DNA of 26,895 nt, taken from contig CAMLIA010000033.1 of assembly GCA_946479905.1 (NCBI GenBank), positions 1-26,895 on the forward strand, given 5' to 3'. The notes under the pieces were generated by a model. The model was not told the DNA's origin. It did no database searches and saw only the letters and a list, made by a program, of their open reading frames with translations. The position numbers were made by a program, and so were the translations under genes. The DNA comes from an uncultured Frankiales bacterium (GTDB lineage Bacteria; Actinomycetota; Actinomycetes; Mycobacteriales; SCTD01). Shown here one piece after another: positions 1 through 7,990 of the stretch; within the stretch, counting starts at the first letter, position 1; every line of letters begins with the position of its first letter.

Positions 1-2
1 CG

Positions 3-107
3 TGGGCCCGCGCCCTGGCAGCGGCGCTCACCGACGGCCTGCCGGTGCCGTCGCCACCGCCCTGGACCTGGCCCGACGCCGGCGCCGCCCTGACCGCCGC
101 CCTCTAG
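3..107 (+). CDS. Glycosyltransferase C-terminal end (partial, 5' truncated by window)
   Basis: An open frame enters from the left edge and stops at TAG 105-107. It encodes 34 residues, beginning WARALAAALTDG and ending GAALTAAL. A segment carrying alternating Ala/Leu helix residues and a short PWTWPDAGAALTAAL-type tail is typical of the last helix of GT-B (GT4-like) glycosyltransferases, where a W-(D/E)-x-A-A motif closes the protein. The family call rests on this short tail and on the surrounding glycosyltransferase cluster. The stop overlaps the stop of the convergent asparagine-synthetase-like gene through the shared palindrome CTAG (104-107). Confidence 0.5.
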   Translation, partial: WARALAAALTDGLPVPSPPPWTWPDAGAALTAAL

Positions 108-1780
108 GCGCGGTGGAGGGCCTCGACGGCGACGGCGTTCCAGATCGGGGCACGGGCACCGGGCGAGCCGCGGGCGGCCTCGACGGCACCGCGCCACCAC
201 GCGTCCCCCAGCACGTCCCGGACAAGCAGCCCCCCGGGCTCCAGCTCCCGGAGGACGTGCGCGAGCAGCGGCCAGTCGTCGCGCAACCGGTAGGGGTTGA
301 GCGGGCCGAGCAGCCGCCAGGCCCGGACGTCCCGGGCGGCCTCGTCGAGCCCTGCGCGCCGCAGCTCCGGTCGCCAGCCGGCGATGGCCGCGTCGAAGAA
401 GGCACCGCCGCGTCGCTGGTCGCGCGGGACGTCGAGCAGCCGCGCGACGAGCGTGGGCGCGAGGAAGACGGGCAGCACGTCCCGGACCGGGAAGTCGGGG
501 AGGCCGCCGTGGTCGATCCAGCAGCGCTGCCGGCGGGCGTACACCAGGTCGAGCGCCTCCTGCGGCCGGCCGATCTGCCGGGCCAGCGCCACGTCGACGG
601 CCAGCACGTCGGCGAAGTGCCGGCGTGCCGCGGGCGGGAGGTGCGCGGCGGTGCCCTGGGAGGTCATGACAGTGACCGGGTCGGTGTCGAGGGCCTCGTC
701 GGTGGCGCGCTCCCAGTAGAAGGCGCGCCCGACCTCGCCGCTGTGACCGGTGACGGAGGTGAAGGTCTCGTCGTCCCACTGCAGCCGCCCGACGAGCGCG
801 TCCCGCGGGTGCTGCAGGCCCTCGCCCCACGGCGCGTGCCGCACCAGCCAGTCCGCGAGCCGGCCGCCCGGTGCCGTCCGGGCCGCCGGCCACAGCGTGC
901 TGGTGTGCCCGCGGGCGTCGGCCACCGGCAGGTTCACGTGCGGCCAGCCCAGGGCTGCGGCCACGGCCCGGGCGGCGCGCACGTCGTCGTACCGCTCAGG
1001 ACCCATGGTGTACGTCGGCAGCGCCCCGCCGCGCTCCGCGAGGCAGGAGGCGACCAGGGCGCTGTCCCGGCCGCCGGTCAGGCCCAGCCGCGCACCGGGC
1101 GTGCCCGCGAACCGCGCCGTGAGGTGGCCGACCTCCTCCCGGAACCCGGCGACCGTGGGGGCCGGACCGCGGGCGAGCCGGTCACCGAGCGGGGCGTAGC
1201 TGCGCTCGACGCAGCCGTCGCGCGTGATGTCGACGGTGCTCGCCTCCTCGCAGGCGGCGACGTCCCGCAGCACCTCACCGTCCTGCAGCACGGCCTGCCA
1301 CACGACTGCCTCGACCGCCGCGTCGCGGTCGACGACCAGCGGCCGACCGGCCAGGGCCAGGGCGGCGGCGGCCCGGGTCGCCCAGGCCGGCCCTGACCGG
1401 CGGAGCGTGAAGGCGAACGCGGCCGACGTCACCATCCGCACCCGGTGCGGCTGCGCGCGGAGCAGCACGAACACGCCGTCGAGGGCGACCGCCGACGCGG
1501 GGCGGTCGAGCGCGGCTGCCACCTCCGCCGCCGTGGCCGGGCCGCTCGCGCCGGTGGGGCAGCCCCAGACCAGGTCCAGGGGTGCGTGCAGCTCGGGCGG
1601 CGCCGCGCCGGCGACGATCACGGCGGCTCCCGCCCCGGGCAGCCAGAGCAGCGTGGTCGTCCAGCCCGCCAGCCCCGGCACCCCGGTGTAGGTGCGGCGG
1701 AGCCGCTCCGCCGCCGCCGCAGCCCCGTCGGCGGTGGTGCCGGACAGCACGCCGAGGACCGTGTGCCGGCTGGGCAGCAT
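104..1780 (-). CDS. Asparagine-synthetase-like protein lacking the glutaminase cysteine
   Basis: 558 residues. The second half has the adenine-nucleotide alpha-hydrolase (PP-loop) fold of the asparagine synthetase family. The ATP pyrophosphate loop reads LGLTGGRDSAL (TGGRDS at 235-240), and a later GHSGE segment occupies the place of the second conserved glycine/acidic loop. Residues 1-200 resemble the class II glutamine amidotransferase half (for example LDGVFVLL near 100), but the protein begins MLPSRHT, so the Cys at position 2 that hydrolyses glutamine is absent. Family knowledge: such enzymes activate a carboxylate as acyl-AMP and form an amide; homologues without the Cys (beta-lactam synthetases) use another nucleophile. 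In this glycan locus it may amidate a uronic acid or attach an amine, which is inference. The ATG start sits 6 bases after a CATGCT -10-like box. Its stop overlaps the upstream gene through CTAG. Confidence 0.8.
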   Translation of the reverse strand: MLPSRHTVLGVLSGTTADGAAAAAERLRRTYTGVPGLAGWTTTLLWLPGAGAAVIVAGAAPPELHAPLDLVWGCPTGASGPATAAEVAAALDRPASAVALDGVFVLLRAQPHRVRMVTSAAFAFTLRRSGPAWATRAAAALALAGRPLVVDRDAAVEAVVWQAVLQDGEVLRDVAACEEASTVDITRDGCVERSYAPLGDRLARGPAPTVAGFREEVGHLTARFAGTPGARLGLTGGRDSALVASCLAERGGALPTYTMGPERYDDVRAARAVAAALGWPHVNLPVADARGHTSTLWPAARTAPGGRLADWLVRHAPWGEGLQHPRDALVGRLQWDDETFTSVTGHSGEVGRAFYWERATDEALDTDPVTVMTSQGTAAHLPPAARRHFADVLAVDVALARQIGRPQEALDLVYARRQRCWIDHGGLPDFPVRDVLPVFLAPTLVARLLDVPRDQRRGGAFFDAAIAGWRPELRRAGLDEAARDVRAWRLLGPLNPYRLRDDWPLLAHVLRELEPGGLLVRDVLGDAWWRGAVEAARGSPGARAPIWNAVAVEALHRA

Positions 1781-1786
1781 CCGGTG

Positions 1787-1792
1787 AGCATG
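1787..1792 (-). promoter_or_regulatory. -10-like box CATGCT, leaderless start of the 104-1780 gene
   Basis: On the minus strand CATGCT (1792 to 1787) is followed by six bases and then the ATG at 1780. This spacing puts the transcription start at or next to the ATG. No Shine-Dalgarno sequence precedes the start. Confidence 0.45.
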
Positions 1793-1805
1793 CCATCGCG
1801 GTCAC

Positions 1806-1811
1806 TAGGGT
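1806..1811 (+). promoter_or_regulatory. -10 box TAGGGT, leaderless start of the 1819 gene
   Basis: TAGGGT is followed by seven bases and the ATG at 1819. This is the TANNNT-N6/7-RTG pattern of actinobacterial leaderless promoters. Its centre is 19 bases from the oppositely oriented CATGCT box, so the -35 region of each promoter overlaps the -10 region of the other. Confidence 0.55.
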
Positions 1812-1818
1812 GAGTCGC

Positions 1819-2529
1819 ATGCACGCGTCCGAGTTGCCGGTGGTCGTGCTGTGCGGAGGCCTCGGCACCCGCGCGTGGCCGCTGACGGAGGACCTGCCGA
1901 AGCCGCTGCTGCCGGTGGCCGACCGTCCCGTGCTCGGCCACCTGCTCGAGGTCTACCTGCGGCAGGGCGTGCGCCGGCTCGTGCTCGCGACCGGCTTCCG
2001 CGCCGACCTCGTCGAGAAGTGGGCCGCGGACCTCGACCTGCCGGACGGGGCGACGGTCACCTGCGTCGACACCGGTGACGAGGCGGGGACGGCTGACCGG
2101 CTGCGGGGCTGCCGCGCCGAGGTCGAGGGGCCGTTCTTCGCGACGTACGGCGACGGGCTCGGCAACGTCGACCTGGCAGCCCTGCTCGCCCGGCACCGGT
2201 CCGCCGGCGTCGCGGCGACCGTGACGACGGTCCCGCTCCCGTCCCAGTACGGCACCCTCGACCTCGACGCGGCCGACCTCGTCGTCGGGTTCCGGGAGAA
2301 GCCGGTGCTCCCGGACCACTGGATCAACGCCGGCTTCTTCGTCCTGGAGACGACGGCGCTCGACACCCCCGGTCCCGACCTGGAGCGGCACGTCCTCCCT
2401 GCCCTGGCCTCCCGGGGGCAGCTCGCCGCCCACCGGCACCACGGCTTCTGGCGCTCGGTGGACACCCAGAAGGACCTCGCGGAGCTCGAGCGGCTCGCCG
2501 GGCAGGGGGACGTGCCGTGGCTGAGCTGA
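1819..2529 (+). CDS. Sugar-1-phosphate nucleotidyltransferase (cytidylyltransferase-like)
   Basis: 236 residues of the GT-A-fold nucleotidyltransferase family. It makes an NDP-sugar from a sugar-1-phosphate and an NTP. Visible motifs are LCGGLGTR (11-18) for the triphosphate, PKPLLP (27-32) with the catalytic Lys, TYGDGLGNVD (109-118) with the metal-binding Asp, FREKP (158-162), and WINAGFFVLE (168-177). The TYGDG...NVD, WIN-GFFVLE and HGFW..VDT features resemble glucose-1-phosphate cytidylyltransferases (RfbF type) more than RmlA. The usual threonine/glycine-rich stretch after the dinucleotide loop is not obvious, so substrate and nucleotide are uncertain. It has a leaderless-type promoter (TAGGGT) and overlaps the next gene by 13 bases, implying a shared mRNA and pathway with the dehydratase. 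Confidence 0.85.
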   Translation: MHASELPVVVLCGGLGTRAWPLTEDLPKPLLPVADRPVLGHLLEVYLRQGVRRLVLATGFRADLVEKWAADLDLPDGATVTCVDTGDEAGTADRLRGCRAEVEGPFFATYGDGLGNVDLAALLARHRSAGVAATVTTVPLPSQYGTLDLDAADLVVGFREKPVLPDHWINAGFFVLETTALDTPGPDLERHVLPALASRGQLAAHRHHGFWRSVDTQKDLAELERLAGQGDVPWLS

Positions 2530-3488
2530 CCGGCACCCGGGTGCTCGTCACGGGCGCGACCGGCTTCATCGGCTCGCACGTGGTGGACGCCCTGCTCGGG
2601 CTCGACGCCGAGGTGCACGCCCTCACCAGCACGGTGTCGTCGGTCTACCCGCAGCGGCTGCTCGGCGTCCGCGACCGGATCACCCTGCACGAGGGCAGCC
2701 TGGCGGACCGGTCCGCGATGGACGCCGTCGCCGACGCGGTGCGGCCGAGCCTGGTCTTCCACCTGGGCGCCTACACCCACGTCGGGAAGTCCTGGCAGCG
2801 GGTCGACGAGTGCGTGCAGGTCAACGTGCAGGGCACCGTCAACCTGCTCCAGGCGCTCGCGCCGCACGGGTACGACAAGCTCGTCTACGCCGGTACGAGC
2901 GAGATCTACGGCGACGTCGATGTGCCGTTCACCGAGGACGGACCGGTCAACCCGATCTCGCCGTACTCGGTGAGCAAGTACGCCGGTGAGCGCTACTGCC
3001 GGATGTTCCACCAGGGCAAGGGCTGGCCGGTCGTCATGGTGCGGCCCTTCAACGCCTACGGTCCCGCGCAGAGCCCCGACCGGATCGTCCCGGAGATCAT
3101 CGTGCGGGCGCTGCGCGGCCAGCCGCTGCTCATGACGCAGGGCAGGCAGACCCGGGAGTTCAACTACGTCACCGACCTGGCGCGCGGCTTCGTCGCGGCG
3201 GCGCTCCACGGCGAGCCCGGTCGGCTCTACAACCTGGGCTGCGGCGAGGAGGTCTCGATGCGCGACCTCGCGACGACGCTGCTGGGACTGCTGGGTGACC
3301 CGATCACCGCCCAGTTCGGGGCGCTCCCCGACCGGCCGACCGAGATCTGGCGGATGCACGCCGATGCCACGCGGGCGCGGACCGAGCTCGGCTGGGCGTC
3401 GGAGGTGACCCTCGAGGACGGGCTGGCGAGGACCGTGGAGTGGTACCGCCGGGAGCTGGCCCGCGACCAGTCCTCCTTCGCCGTATGA
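2517..3488 (+). CDS. NDP-sugar 4,6-dehydratase/epimerase (extended SDR)
   Basis: 323 residues, a normal length for extended short-chain dehydrogenases. The N-terminal Rossmann motif is VTGATGFIG (11-19), binding NAD(P). The active site has Y150-S-V-S-K154 preceded by GTSEIYGD (126-133). A Thr-Ser-Glu at this place is the signature of NDP-sugar 4,6-dehydratases such as GDP-mannose dehydratase (STSELYG), while epimerases usually lack the acidic residue. A 4-keto-6-deoxy sugar is therefore the likely product. Coupling by a 13-base overlap to the cytidylyltransferase-like gene suggests its product is the substrate. No later deoxysugar enzyme (ketoreductase, aminotransferase) is in the window. The GTG start at 2517 gives a natural MAELTGTRVLVTG N-terminus. 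Confidence 0.85.
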   Translation: MAELTGTRVLVTGATGFIGSHVVDALLGLDAEVHALTSTVSSVYPQRLLGVRDRITLHEGSLADRSAMDAVADAVRPSLVFHLGAYTHVGKSWQRVDECVQVNVQGTVNLLQALAPHGYDKLVYAGTSEIYGDVDVPFTEDGPVNPISPYSVSKYAGERYCRMFHQGKGWPVVMVRPFNAYGPAQSPDRIVPEIIVRALRGQPLLMTQGRQTREFNYVTDLARGFVAAALHGEPGRLYNLGCGEEVSMRDLATTLLGLLGDPITAQFGALPDRPTEIWRMHADATRARTELGWASEVTLEDGLARTVEWYRRELARDQSSFAV

Positions 3489-4417
3489 CCCCGGTCGCGA
3501 CCGTCTGCGTCTCGACCTACAACCGGGCCGACCGTCTCGACCGGCTGCTGAGATCCCTTGCAGCGCAGGACATCTCAGGCTTCGACGTGGTCGTGTACGA
3601 CGACGCCTCGACGGACCGCACGGCCGAGGTCCTGGAGGGCTGGCGGGGCACGCTGCCGATGACGGTGCTGGTCGGTGCGACCAACCGCGGTCCGGCAGCC
3701 GGCCGCAACGCGGCGCTGCGCGCGGCGACTGCCCCGCTGGTGCTGTTCACCGACGACGACTGCGTCCCCCGGCCGGACTGGGTGCGCGCCCACGTCGAGG
3801 CGGCGGGCCCCATCACCGTCGGTCGCACCGTCCCCGCTCCCGGCCAGCTGGACCGCACCGGGCCGTTCAGCCGCACGCTCTCGGTCGAGTCGGTGGAGCT
3901 GTTCCACACCTGCAACATCGGCTACCCGCGCTCGCTGCTGCTGGCGCTGGGTGGGTTCGACGAGCGGTACCGCAAGGCTGCCGGCGAGGACACCGACCTC
4001 GGGTTGCGGGCGCTCCAGGCAGGTGCCGAGGCGGTCTTCCTGCCCGGTGCGGTCGTCGAGCACGACGTCCGCCCGAGCTCCTGGCCGGCAGCGATGAGAG
4101 AGACCGCGAAGTGGGTCGACGTCCCGCTGTTCGCGCGCACCCACGGGGTCGACAGCGCCGCCGTCTACAGCAGGTGGTGGTGGCGCAGGACGCACCCCGT
4201 CGCGACGGCCGCGGTGATCGGTCTCGTGCTGGCGCCGCGGTGGCGGTGGGCCCTGCTCGCCGTGCTGCCGTGGCTGCGGCTGCGGACCGGCGAGCTCCAG
4301 GTGCAGGCCCGTCGCCGGCACTGGCCGTGGGTCCTCCCGGGGCAGCTGGCCGTCGACGCGGCCGAGGTCGCGGTGCTCGCCCGCGGCTCCGTCCGGCACC
4401 GCCGGCTGCTCCTCTAG
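3485..4417 (+). CDS. Glycosyltransferase family 2
   Basis: 310 residues. The GT-A nucleotide-binding domain starts VATVCVSTYNRADRL. The metal-binding DDD is in FTDDDC (88-93), and the acceptor-side GEDTDLG with the presumed catalytic base is at 167-173. HTCNIGYPRSLLLALGGFDERY matches the acceptor loop of inverting GT2 enzymes. The C-terminal third has a hydrophobic stretch (about 245-270) and a basic end (GSVRHRRLLL), suggesting membrane association. Start ATG 3485 overlaps the previous stop as ATGA. Its stop TAG overlaps that of the convergent methyltransferase through CTAG. It is a paralogue of the GT2 at 7987-8967 (shared TDDDC, E/ETCN, GGF and the GS-x-R-x-LLL ending). Confidence 0.88.
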   Translation: MTPVATVCVSTYNRADRLDRLLRSLAAQDISGFDVVVYDDASTDRTAEVLEGWRGTLPMTVLVGATNRGPAAGRNAALRAATAPLVLFTDDDCVPRPDWVRAHVEAAGPITVGRTVPAPGQLDRTGPFSRTLSVESVELFHTCNIGYPRSLLLALGGFDERYRKAAGEDTDLGLRALQAGAEAVFLPGAVVEHDVRPSSWPAAMRETAKWVDVPLFARTHGVDSAAVYSRWWWRRTHPVATAAVIGLVLAPRWRWALLAVLPWLRLRTGELQVQARRRHWPWVLPGQLAVDAAEVAVLARGSVRHRRLLL

Positions 4418-5082
4418 CGAGGAGCGAAGAACCAGAAGTCGGAGACCGCGCCCTCGAGCGCGGCGCGGTAGGGGTTCTCGACGTGCCGGACGACGTGCCA
4501 GTCGGGGCGGTGCTCCGCCACCCAGTCGGTGAACACGCGGTGCCGCACGTGGTCGCCGATGTCGGGGGTGTCCTCGTTGCTGGCGTACACGCACACGAAG
4601 CGGTCGGCGGAGGCGAACAGCTCGTGGAGGTGGCGATCGAACACCTCGTCCTCGACGAGGTGGAAGACCACGTCAAGGGACAGGACGAGCTCAGCCCGCG
4701 GGCTCAGGACGGCGAACCGCTGCGGGTCGTACACCTCGAAGGTCTTCGTCCGGTCGCGGCGGAACCGCGAGCGGCACAGCGCGACCGCTGTCGGGGACAC
4801 GTCGAACCCGACGTAGGACGGGTAGCGCGCCAGCGAGAGCTGGTTGCCGTCGCCGCACCCGAGCTCCAGCACCGAGCGGATCCCCTGCTCCACCACGAAG
4901 CCGTTGAGGACCTCGGCCTTGAACTGCGCGAGCTCGGCGTAGGAGCCCACGCCCGAGTTCTGTCCCAGGGCGTACCGGTTCTCCCAGTACGACGCCGAGT
5001 CGGTGAAGGGCGGCAGCTCGTCGAGGCCCGGGACGGGCCCGCGGGCGAGCCGGCGCAGCGTGCGGGGAAGGCGGAAGGCCAC
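4414..5082 (-). CDS. SAM-dependent methyltransferase (class I)
   Basis: 222 residues. The SAM-binding motif I is VLELGCGDGNQL (71-82), followed by the acidic end of strand 2 in VGFDVSP (91-97). Motif IV lies around LVLSLDVVFHLVEDEVF. The N-terminal YWENRYALGQNSG resembles the conserved YW-E-RYA-GGNSG entry of small class I methyltransferases in polysaccharide clusters. No substrate can be read from sequence; a sugar hydroxyl in the glycan is the contextual guess. It is a single-gene unit with a GTG start 6 bases downstream of CATGCT, so probably leaderless. Its stop is interleaved with the GT2 stop. Confidence 0.85.
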   Translation of the reverse strand: MAFRLPRTLRRLARGPVPGLDELPPFTDSASYWENRYALGQNSGVGSYAELAQFKAEVLNGFVVEQGIRSVLELGCGDGNQLSLARYPSYVGFDVSPTAVALCRSRFRRDRTKTFEVYDPQRFAVLSPRAELVLSLDVVFHLVEDEVFDRHLHELFASADRFVCVYASNEDTPDIGDHVRHRVFTDWVAEHRPDWHVVRHVENPYRAALEGAVSDFWFFAPR

Positions 5083-5088
5083 GGCTCC

Positions 5089-5094
5089 AGCATG
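5089..5094 (-). promoter_or_regulatory. -10-like box CATGCT, leaderless start of the 4414-5082 gene
   Basis: The minus-strand CATGCT is followed by six bases and GTG at 5082. It is the same hexamer and spacing as the box before the 1780 start. Confidence 0.45.
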
Positions 5095-5105
5095 TCAGTC
5101 GCCGC

Positions 5106-5111
5106 TAGGTT
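5106..5111 (+). promoter_or_regulatory. -10 box TAGGTT, leaderless start of the 5118 gene
   Basis: TAGGTT is followed by six bases and GTG at 5118. Its centre is 17 bases from the opposing CATGCT box in a 35-base divergent gap. Confidence 0.55.
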
Positions 5112-5117
5112 GGCGGC

Positions 5118-5987
5118 GTGCCGGGAACCCGCGTCGACGTCGGCATCGTGTCGTGGAACACCCGTGACCTGACCCTCGCAGCGGTGCAGCGCACGCTGGC
5201 CGGAGCCGGCGCTGACCTCGACCTGCGGGTCCTGGTCCGTGACAACGGGTCGACCGACGGGACGGTGGACGCCGTGCGGGCAGCGCACCCGGAGGTCGAC
5301 GTCGACAGCGGCGACAACGTCGGCTTCGCCGCGGGCGTCAACGCGCTGCTCGCCCGCTCGGACGCGCCGTGGCTGTTCCTCCTCAACTCCGACGCCTGGC
5401 CCGAGGAGGGTGCGCTGGCGACGCTGCTCGCCGCAGCTGCGCGGCACCCCCGGGCGGCGCTGCTCGCTCCGCGACTGCTCCGCCCGGACGGCGGTCTCGA
5501 GGAGTCCGTCCACCCGTTGCCGACGCCGGCACTCGCGGCCCGGGGGGTGCTGGGACGCCGCGCGGCGCAACCGCTGTCGGAGCAGCCGGTCGGCTGGGCC
5601 GTCGGTGCCGCGCTGCTCCTGCGCCGCGCCGCCGTCGACGAGATCGGGCCGTGGGACGAGCGCTTCTTCATGTACGCCGAGGACCTCGACTACTGCTGGC
5701 GCGCCTGGGAACGAGGGTGGGAGGTGCGCTTCGTCCCGCAGGCCGTCGTGCGCCACATCGGCAACGCCTCCGGCGCGCAGCGCTACGGCGAGCGCAGGGA
5801 GCAGGTCGCGATCCGCAACGCCAACCAGGTCGTCGGGGAGCGGCTCGGACCGGTGCGCGGTGCGGCCTGGAGAGGTCTGAACGCAGCTGCGGCGGTGCGG
5901 ATGGCGGTCGGCGCGGAGCGGCAGCGGGACCGTGGCCGGGCCGACCACTGGTGGCGTCAGGTGCCGGCCCACCTGGGACGCCGCTGA
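5118..5987 (+). CDS. Glycosyltransferase family 2, rhamnosyltransferase-like
   Basis: 289 residues. Features match the WbbL/RfbF-type GT2 subgroup: VGIVSWNTRD (8-17), VRDNGSTDG (40-48), GDNVGFAAGVN (65-75), LLNSDAW (88-94) in place of DXD, and FFMYAEDLDYCWR (183-195) with the acidic pair at 188-189. Members of this subgroup often transfer rhamnose or related deoxysugars, which fits the dehydratase upstream, but donor specificity is inference. The GTG start is preceded by TAGGTT-N6. The last base of its TGA is the first base of the ATG of the following GT4 gene, so the two are co-translated. Confidence 0.87.
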   Translation: MPGTRVDVGIVSWNTRDLTLAAVQRTLAGAGADLDLRVLVRDNGSTDGTVDAVRAAHPEVDVDSGDNVGFAAGVNALLARSDAPWLFLLNSDAWPEEGALATLLAAAARHPRAALLAPRLLRPDGGLEESVHPLPTPALAARGVLGRRAAQPLSEQPVGWAVGAALLLRRAAVDEIGPWDERFFMYAEDLDYCWRAWERGWEVRFVPQAVVRHIGNASGAQRYGERREQVAIRNANQVVGERLGPVRGAAWRGLNAAAAVRMAVGAERQRDRGRADHWWRQVPAHLGRR

Positions 5988-7147
5988 TGCGGGTGCTCGT
6001 CCTGTCGAACCTGTACCCGCCCAACGCCATGGGCGGCTACGAGCTCTCGTGCCGCGACGTCGTCGACCGGTGGCGCGACGCGGGGCACGAGGTCCTGGTC
6101 CTCACGACCTCGACGCGGGTCGGCGGCACGGTCGAACCGGAGGCCGAGGAGGGCCACGTGCGGCGCGAGCTGCTCTGGTGGTGGCGGGAGCACCGCTTCC
6201 TCACCCCGACGTGGCGCGAGCGGCTTCACGTCGAGCGGCACGACCTGCGCGTCCTGCGGGCTGCGCTTGCCGAGCTGCGGCCGGACGTCGTCTCCGTCTG
6301 GCACCTCGGGGGCATGCCGCTCTCGCTCGTCGACGCCCTCCGGGACGAGCGGGTCGTCCTCAACATCTGCGACGAGTGGCCGGACTACGGCCCCCGGGTC
6401 GACCCGTGGCTGCGAGGGACGTCGCGACTACCGAGGCCGGTGCGTCGGCTCGTCGCCCGGCTGAGCGGGGTCCCCACCGAGCCCCCCGACCTCGACCGGC
6501 ACCGGGCCGCCCTCGTCAGCCGCTTCACCCTGGAGCAGCTGAGGAGCGGCACGCCGTACGCCTTCCCCGACGCCGTCGTGGTGGGCAGCGGCATCGACAG
6601 CCGCGACTTCCCACCGCAACCGTCGCGGGAACCCGCCAGCTGGCGGTGGCGGCTGCTCGGCGTGGGCCGGGTGGAGCGCCGCAAGGGGTTCGACACCGCC
6701 GTGCAGGCCTTGGACGCCCTGCCCCCGGAGGCCACCTTGCGGATCGCCGGCGTGCCCGATCCCGAGCACCTGCCCGAGGTCACGCACCCGCGCGTGCAGC
6801 TCGGCGCCGTGCCCAGGGCCGAGCTGGCCGCGCTGTACCGCGACGCGGACGTCCTCGTGTTCCCCAGCCGGTGGCGCGAGCCCTTCGGGCTGGTCCCGCT
6901 CGAGGCGATGTCGCAGGCCCTCCCGGTCGTCGCGACCGCGCAGGGCGGGTCCGCCGAGTTCCTCGAGGACGGGGTGAACTGCCTCGTCGTCCCACCGGAC
7001 GACCCGGAGGCGCTGGCGGCGGCGGTGCGACGGCTGGCCGCCGACCCGGAGCTGCGGGCGCGGCTGGTGGCGGGTGGGTCGGCCACCGCGCAGCGGTGGA
7101 CCCTCGCCGCCCTCGCCGACCGCCTCGGGCCCGTGCACGGCCTGTGA
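5987..7147 (+). CDS. Glycosyltransferase family 4
   Basis: 386 residues with GT-B architecture. The N-terminal domain begins VLVLSNLYPPNAMGGYE, where the Gly-rich loop contacts the donor phosphate. The C-terminal domain has LLGVGRVERRKGFDTAVQAL and the EX7E motif EPFGLVPLE (E298, E306), which defines the retaining GT4 nucleotide-sugar site. A tryptophan-rich insert (LLWWWREHRFLTPTWRERL) follows the first strands and may mark the acceptor side. It acts in the cytoplasm on a lipid-linked oligosaccharide in such clusters. It is coupled to the preceding GT2 by a one-base overlap. Confidence 0.87.
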   Translation: MRVLVLSNLYPPNAMGGYELSCRDVVDRWRDAGHEVLVLTTSTRVGGTVEPEAEEGHVRRELLWWWREHRFLTPTWRERLHVERHDLRVLRAALAELRPDVVSVWHLGGMPLSLVDALRDERVVLNICDEWPDYGPRVDPWLRGTSRLPRPVRRLVARLSGVPTEPPDLDRHRAALVSRFTLEQLRSGTPYAFPDAVVVGSGIDSRDFPPQPSREPASWRWRLLGVGRVERRKGFDTAVQALDALPPEATLRIAGVPDPEHLPEVTHPRVQLGAVPRAELAALYRDADVLVFPSRWREPFGLVPLEAMSQALPVVATAQGGSAEFLEDGVNCLVVPPDDPEALAAAVRRLAADPELRARLVAGGSATAQRWTLAALADRLGPVHGL

Positions 7148-7153
7148 CCCGAC

Positions 7154-7159
7154 TACGGT
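7154..7159 (+). promoter_or_regulatory. Internal -10 box TACGGT before the 7166 gene
   Basis: Within the 18-base gap after the GT4 stop, TACGGT is followed by six bases and GTG at 7166. It would give the methyltransferase and the GT2 after it their own leaderless transcript in addition to read-through. Confidence 0.45.
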
Positions 7160-7165
7160 GAGCAG

Positions 7166-7990
7166 GTGCCGGACGCCCGCCTCGACGACGACGAGCTGCG
7201 CCGTCAGGTGGCCGGCCAGGAGTGGTACCACACGATCGAGCTGCGTCCCGGCATCGTCACACCGGGCTGGTTCGACACGGCGGCCGTCGCCGGCACCCTC
7301 CCCTGGCCGTCGCTCACCGGCAGCCGGTGCCTGGACGTCGGCACCTTCGACGGGTTCTGGGCCTTCGAGATGGAGCGCCGCGGCGCCGCGGAGGTCCTCG
7401 CCGTCGACGTGCTCGACCCGAGGCTCTGGGACTGGCCGGCAGGGTCGGACGAGGCGGTCGTGGCCGCCGTCGGCAACCGCAAGCGCGACGGCGACGGGTT
7501 CCTCACGGTCGCCGCGGAGCTGCGGTCCGGTGTCGAGCGCCGGGCGCTGTCGGTCTACGACCTCTCGCCCGAGGAGGTCGGCCTCTTCGACGTCGTGTAC
7601 GTCGGGAGCCTGCTGCTCCACCTCCGGGACCCGGTCCGGGCCCTGGAGCGGGTCGCCTCCGTGCTCGCCGCTGACGGCCGGCTGCTGCTCGTCGACGCGA
7701 TCGACCTGGAGCTGTCGCTGCTCCACCCGCGCAGCCCGGTGACGCGCCTCGACGGGCTCGGCAGGCCGTGGTGGTGGAAGCCCAACAAGGCCGCCCTCGC
7801 CAGGATGGTCGAGGCGGCCGGCTTCGAGGTGCTGGAGGGGCCGACGGGGTTCGTCATGCCCTTCGGTGCCGGTGGCGCCCGCGGGCGCGTGCGGCCGCGG
7901 ATGCTCGCCACGGCCGCGGGTCGTCAGCACGCGATCGAGCAGTGGAAGGGCGACCCGCACGCGTGGGTCCTGGCGCGGCGCCGTCGGTGA
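7166..7990 (+). CDS. CmoB-like SAM methyltransferase (copy 1)
   Basis: 274 residues. The N-terminal WYHTIELRPGIVTPGWFD and motif I CLDVGTFDGFWAFEME (55-70) place it in the class I methyltransferase group often labelled tRNA (mo5U34) methyltransferase-like. It also has FDVVYVGSLLLHLRDPVRALE and a C-terminal WWWKPNKAALARMVEAAGF segment. True CmoB acts on tRNA, but here the gene sits between glycosyltransferases and a paralogue occurs at 19501, so methylation of the glycan or its lipid-linked precursor is more likely (inference). GTG 7166 is chosen because of TACGGT-N6. The stop overlaps the next start as GTGA. Confidence 0.82.
   Translation: MPDARLDDDELRRQVAGQEWYHTIELRPGIVTPGWFDTAAVAGTLPWPSLTGSRCLDVGTFDGFWAFEMERRGAAEVLAVDVLDPRLWDWPAGSDEAVVAAVGNRKRDGDGFLTVAAELRSGVERRALSVYDLSPEEVGLFDVVYVGSLLLHLRDPVRALERVASVLAADGRLLLVDAIDLELSLLHPRSPVTRLDGLGRPWWWKPNKAALARMVEAAGFEVLEGPTGFVMPFGAGGARGRVRPRMLATAAGRQHAIEQWKGDPHAWVLARRRR

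Noticed and set aside
2..1396. A 464-codon plus-strand frame at the left edge
   Set aside because: It is the shadow of the asparagine-synthetase-like gene on the other strand. The real plus-strand coding end is the short frame stopping at 107.
7166..7990. A true tRNA cmo5U synthase (CmoB)
   Set aside because: CmoB-type motifs are present, but the genomic context, the GTGA coupling to a glycosyltransferase and a second copy in the same locus all point to glycan modification.
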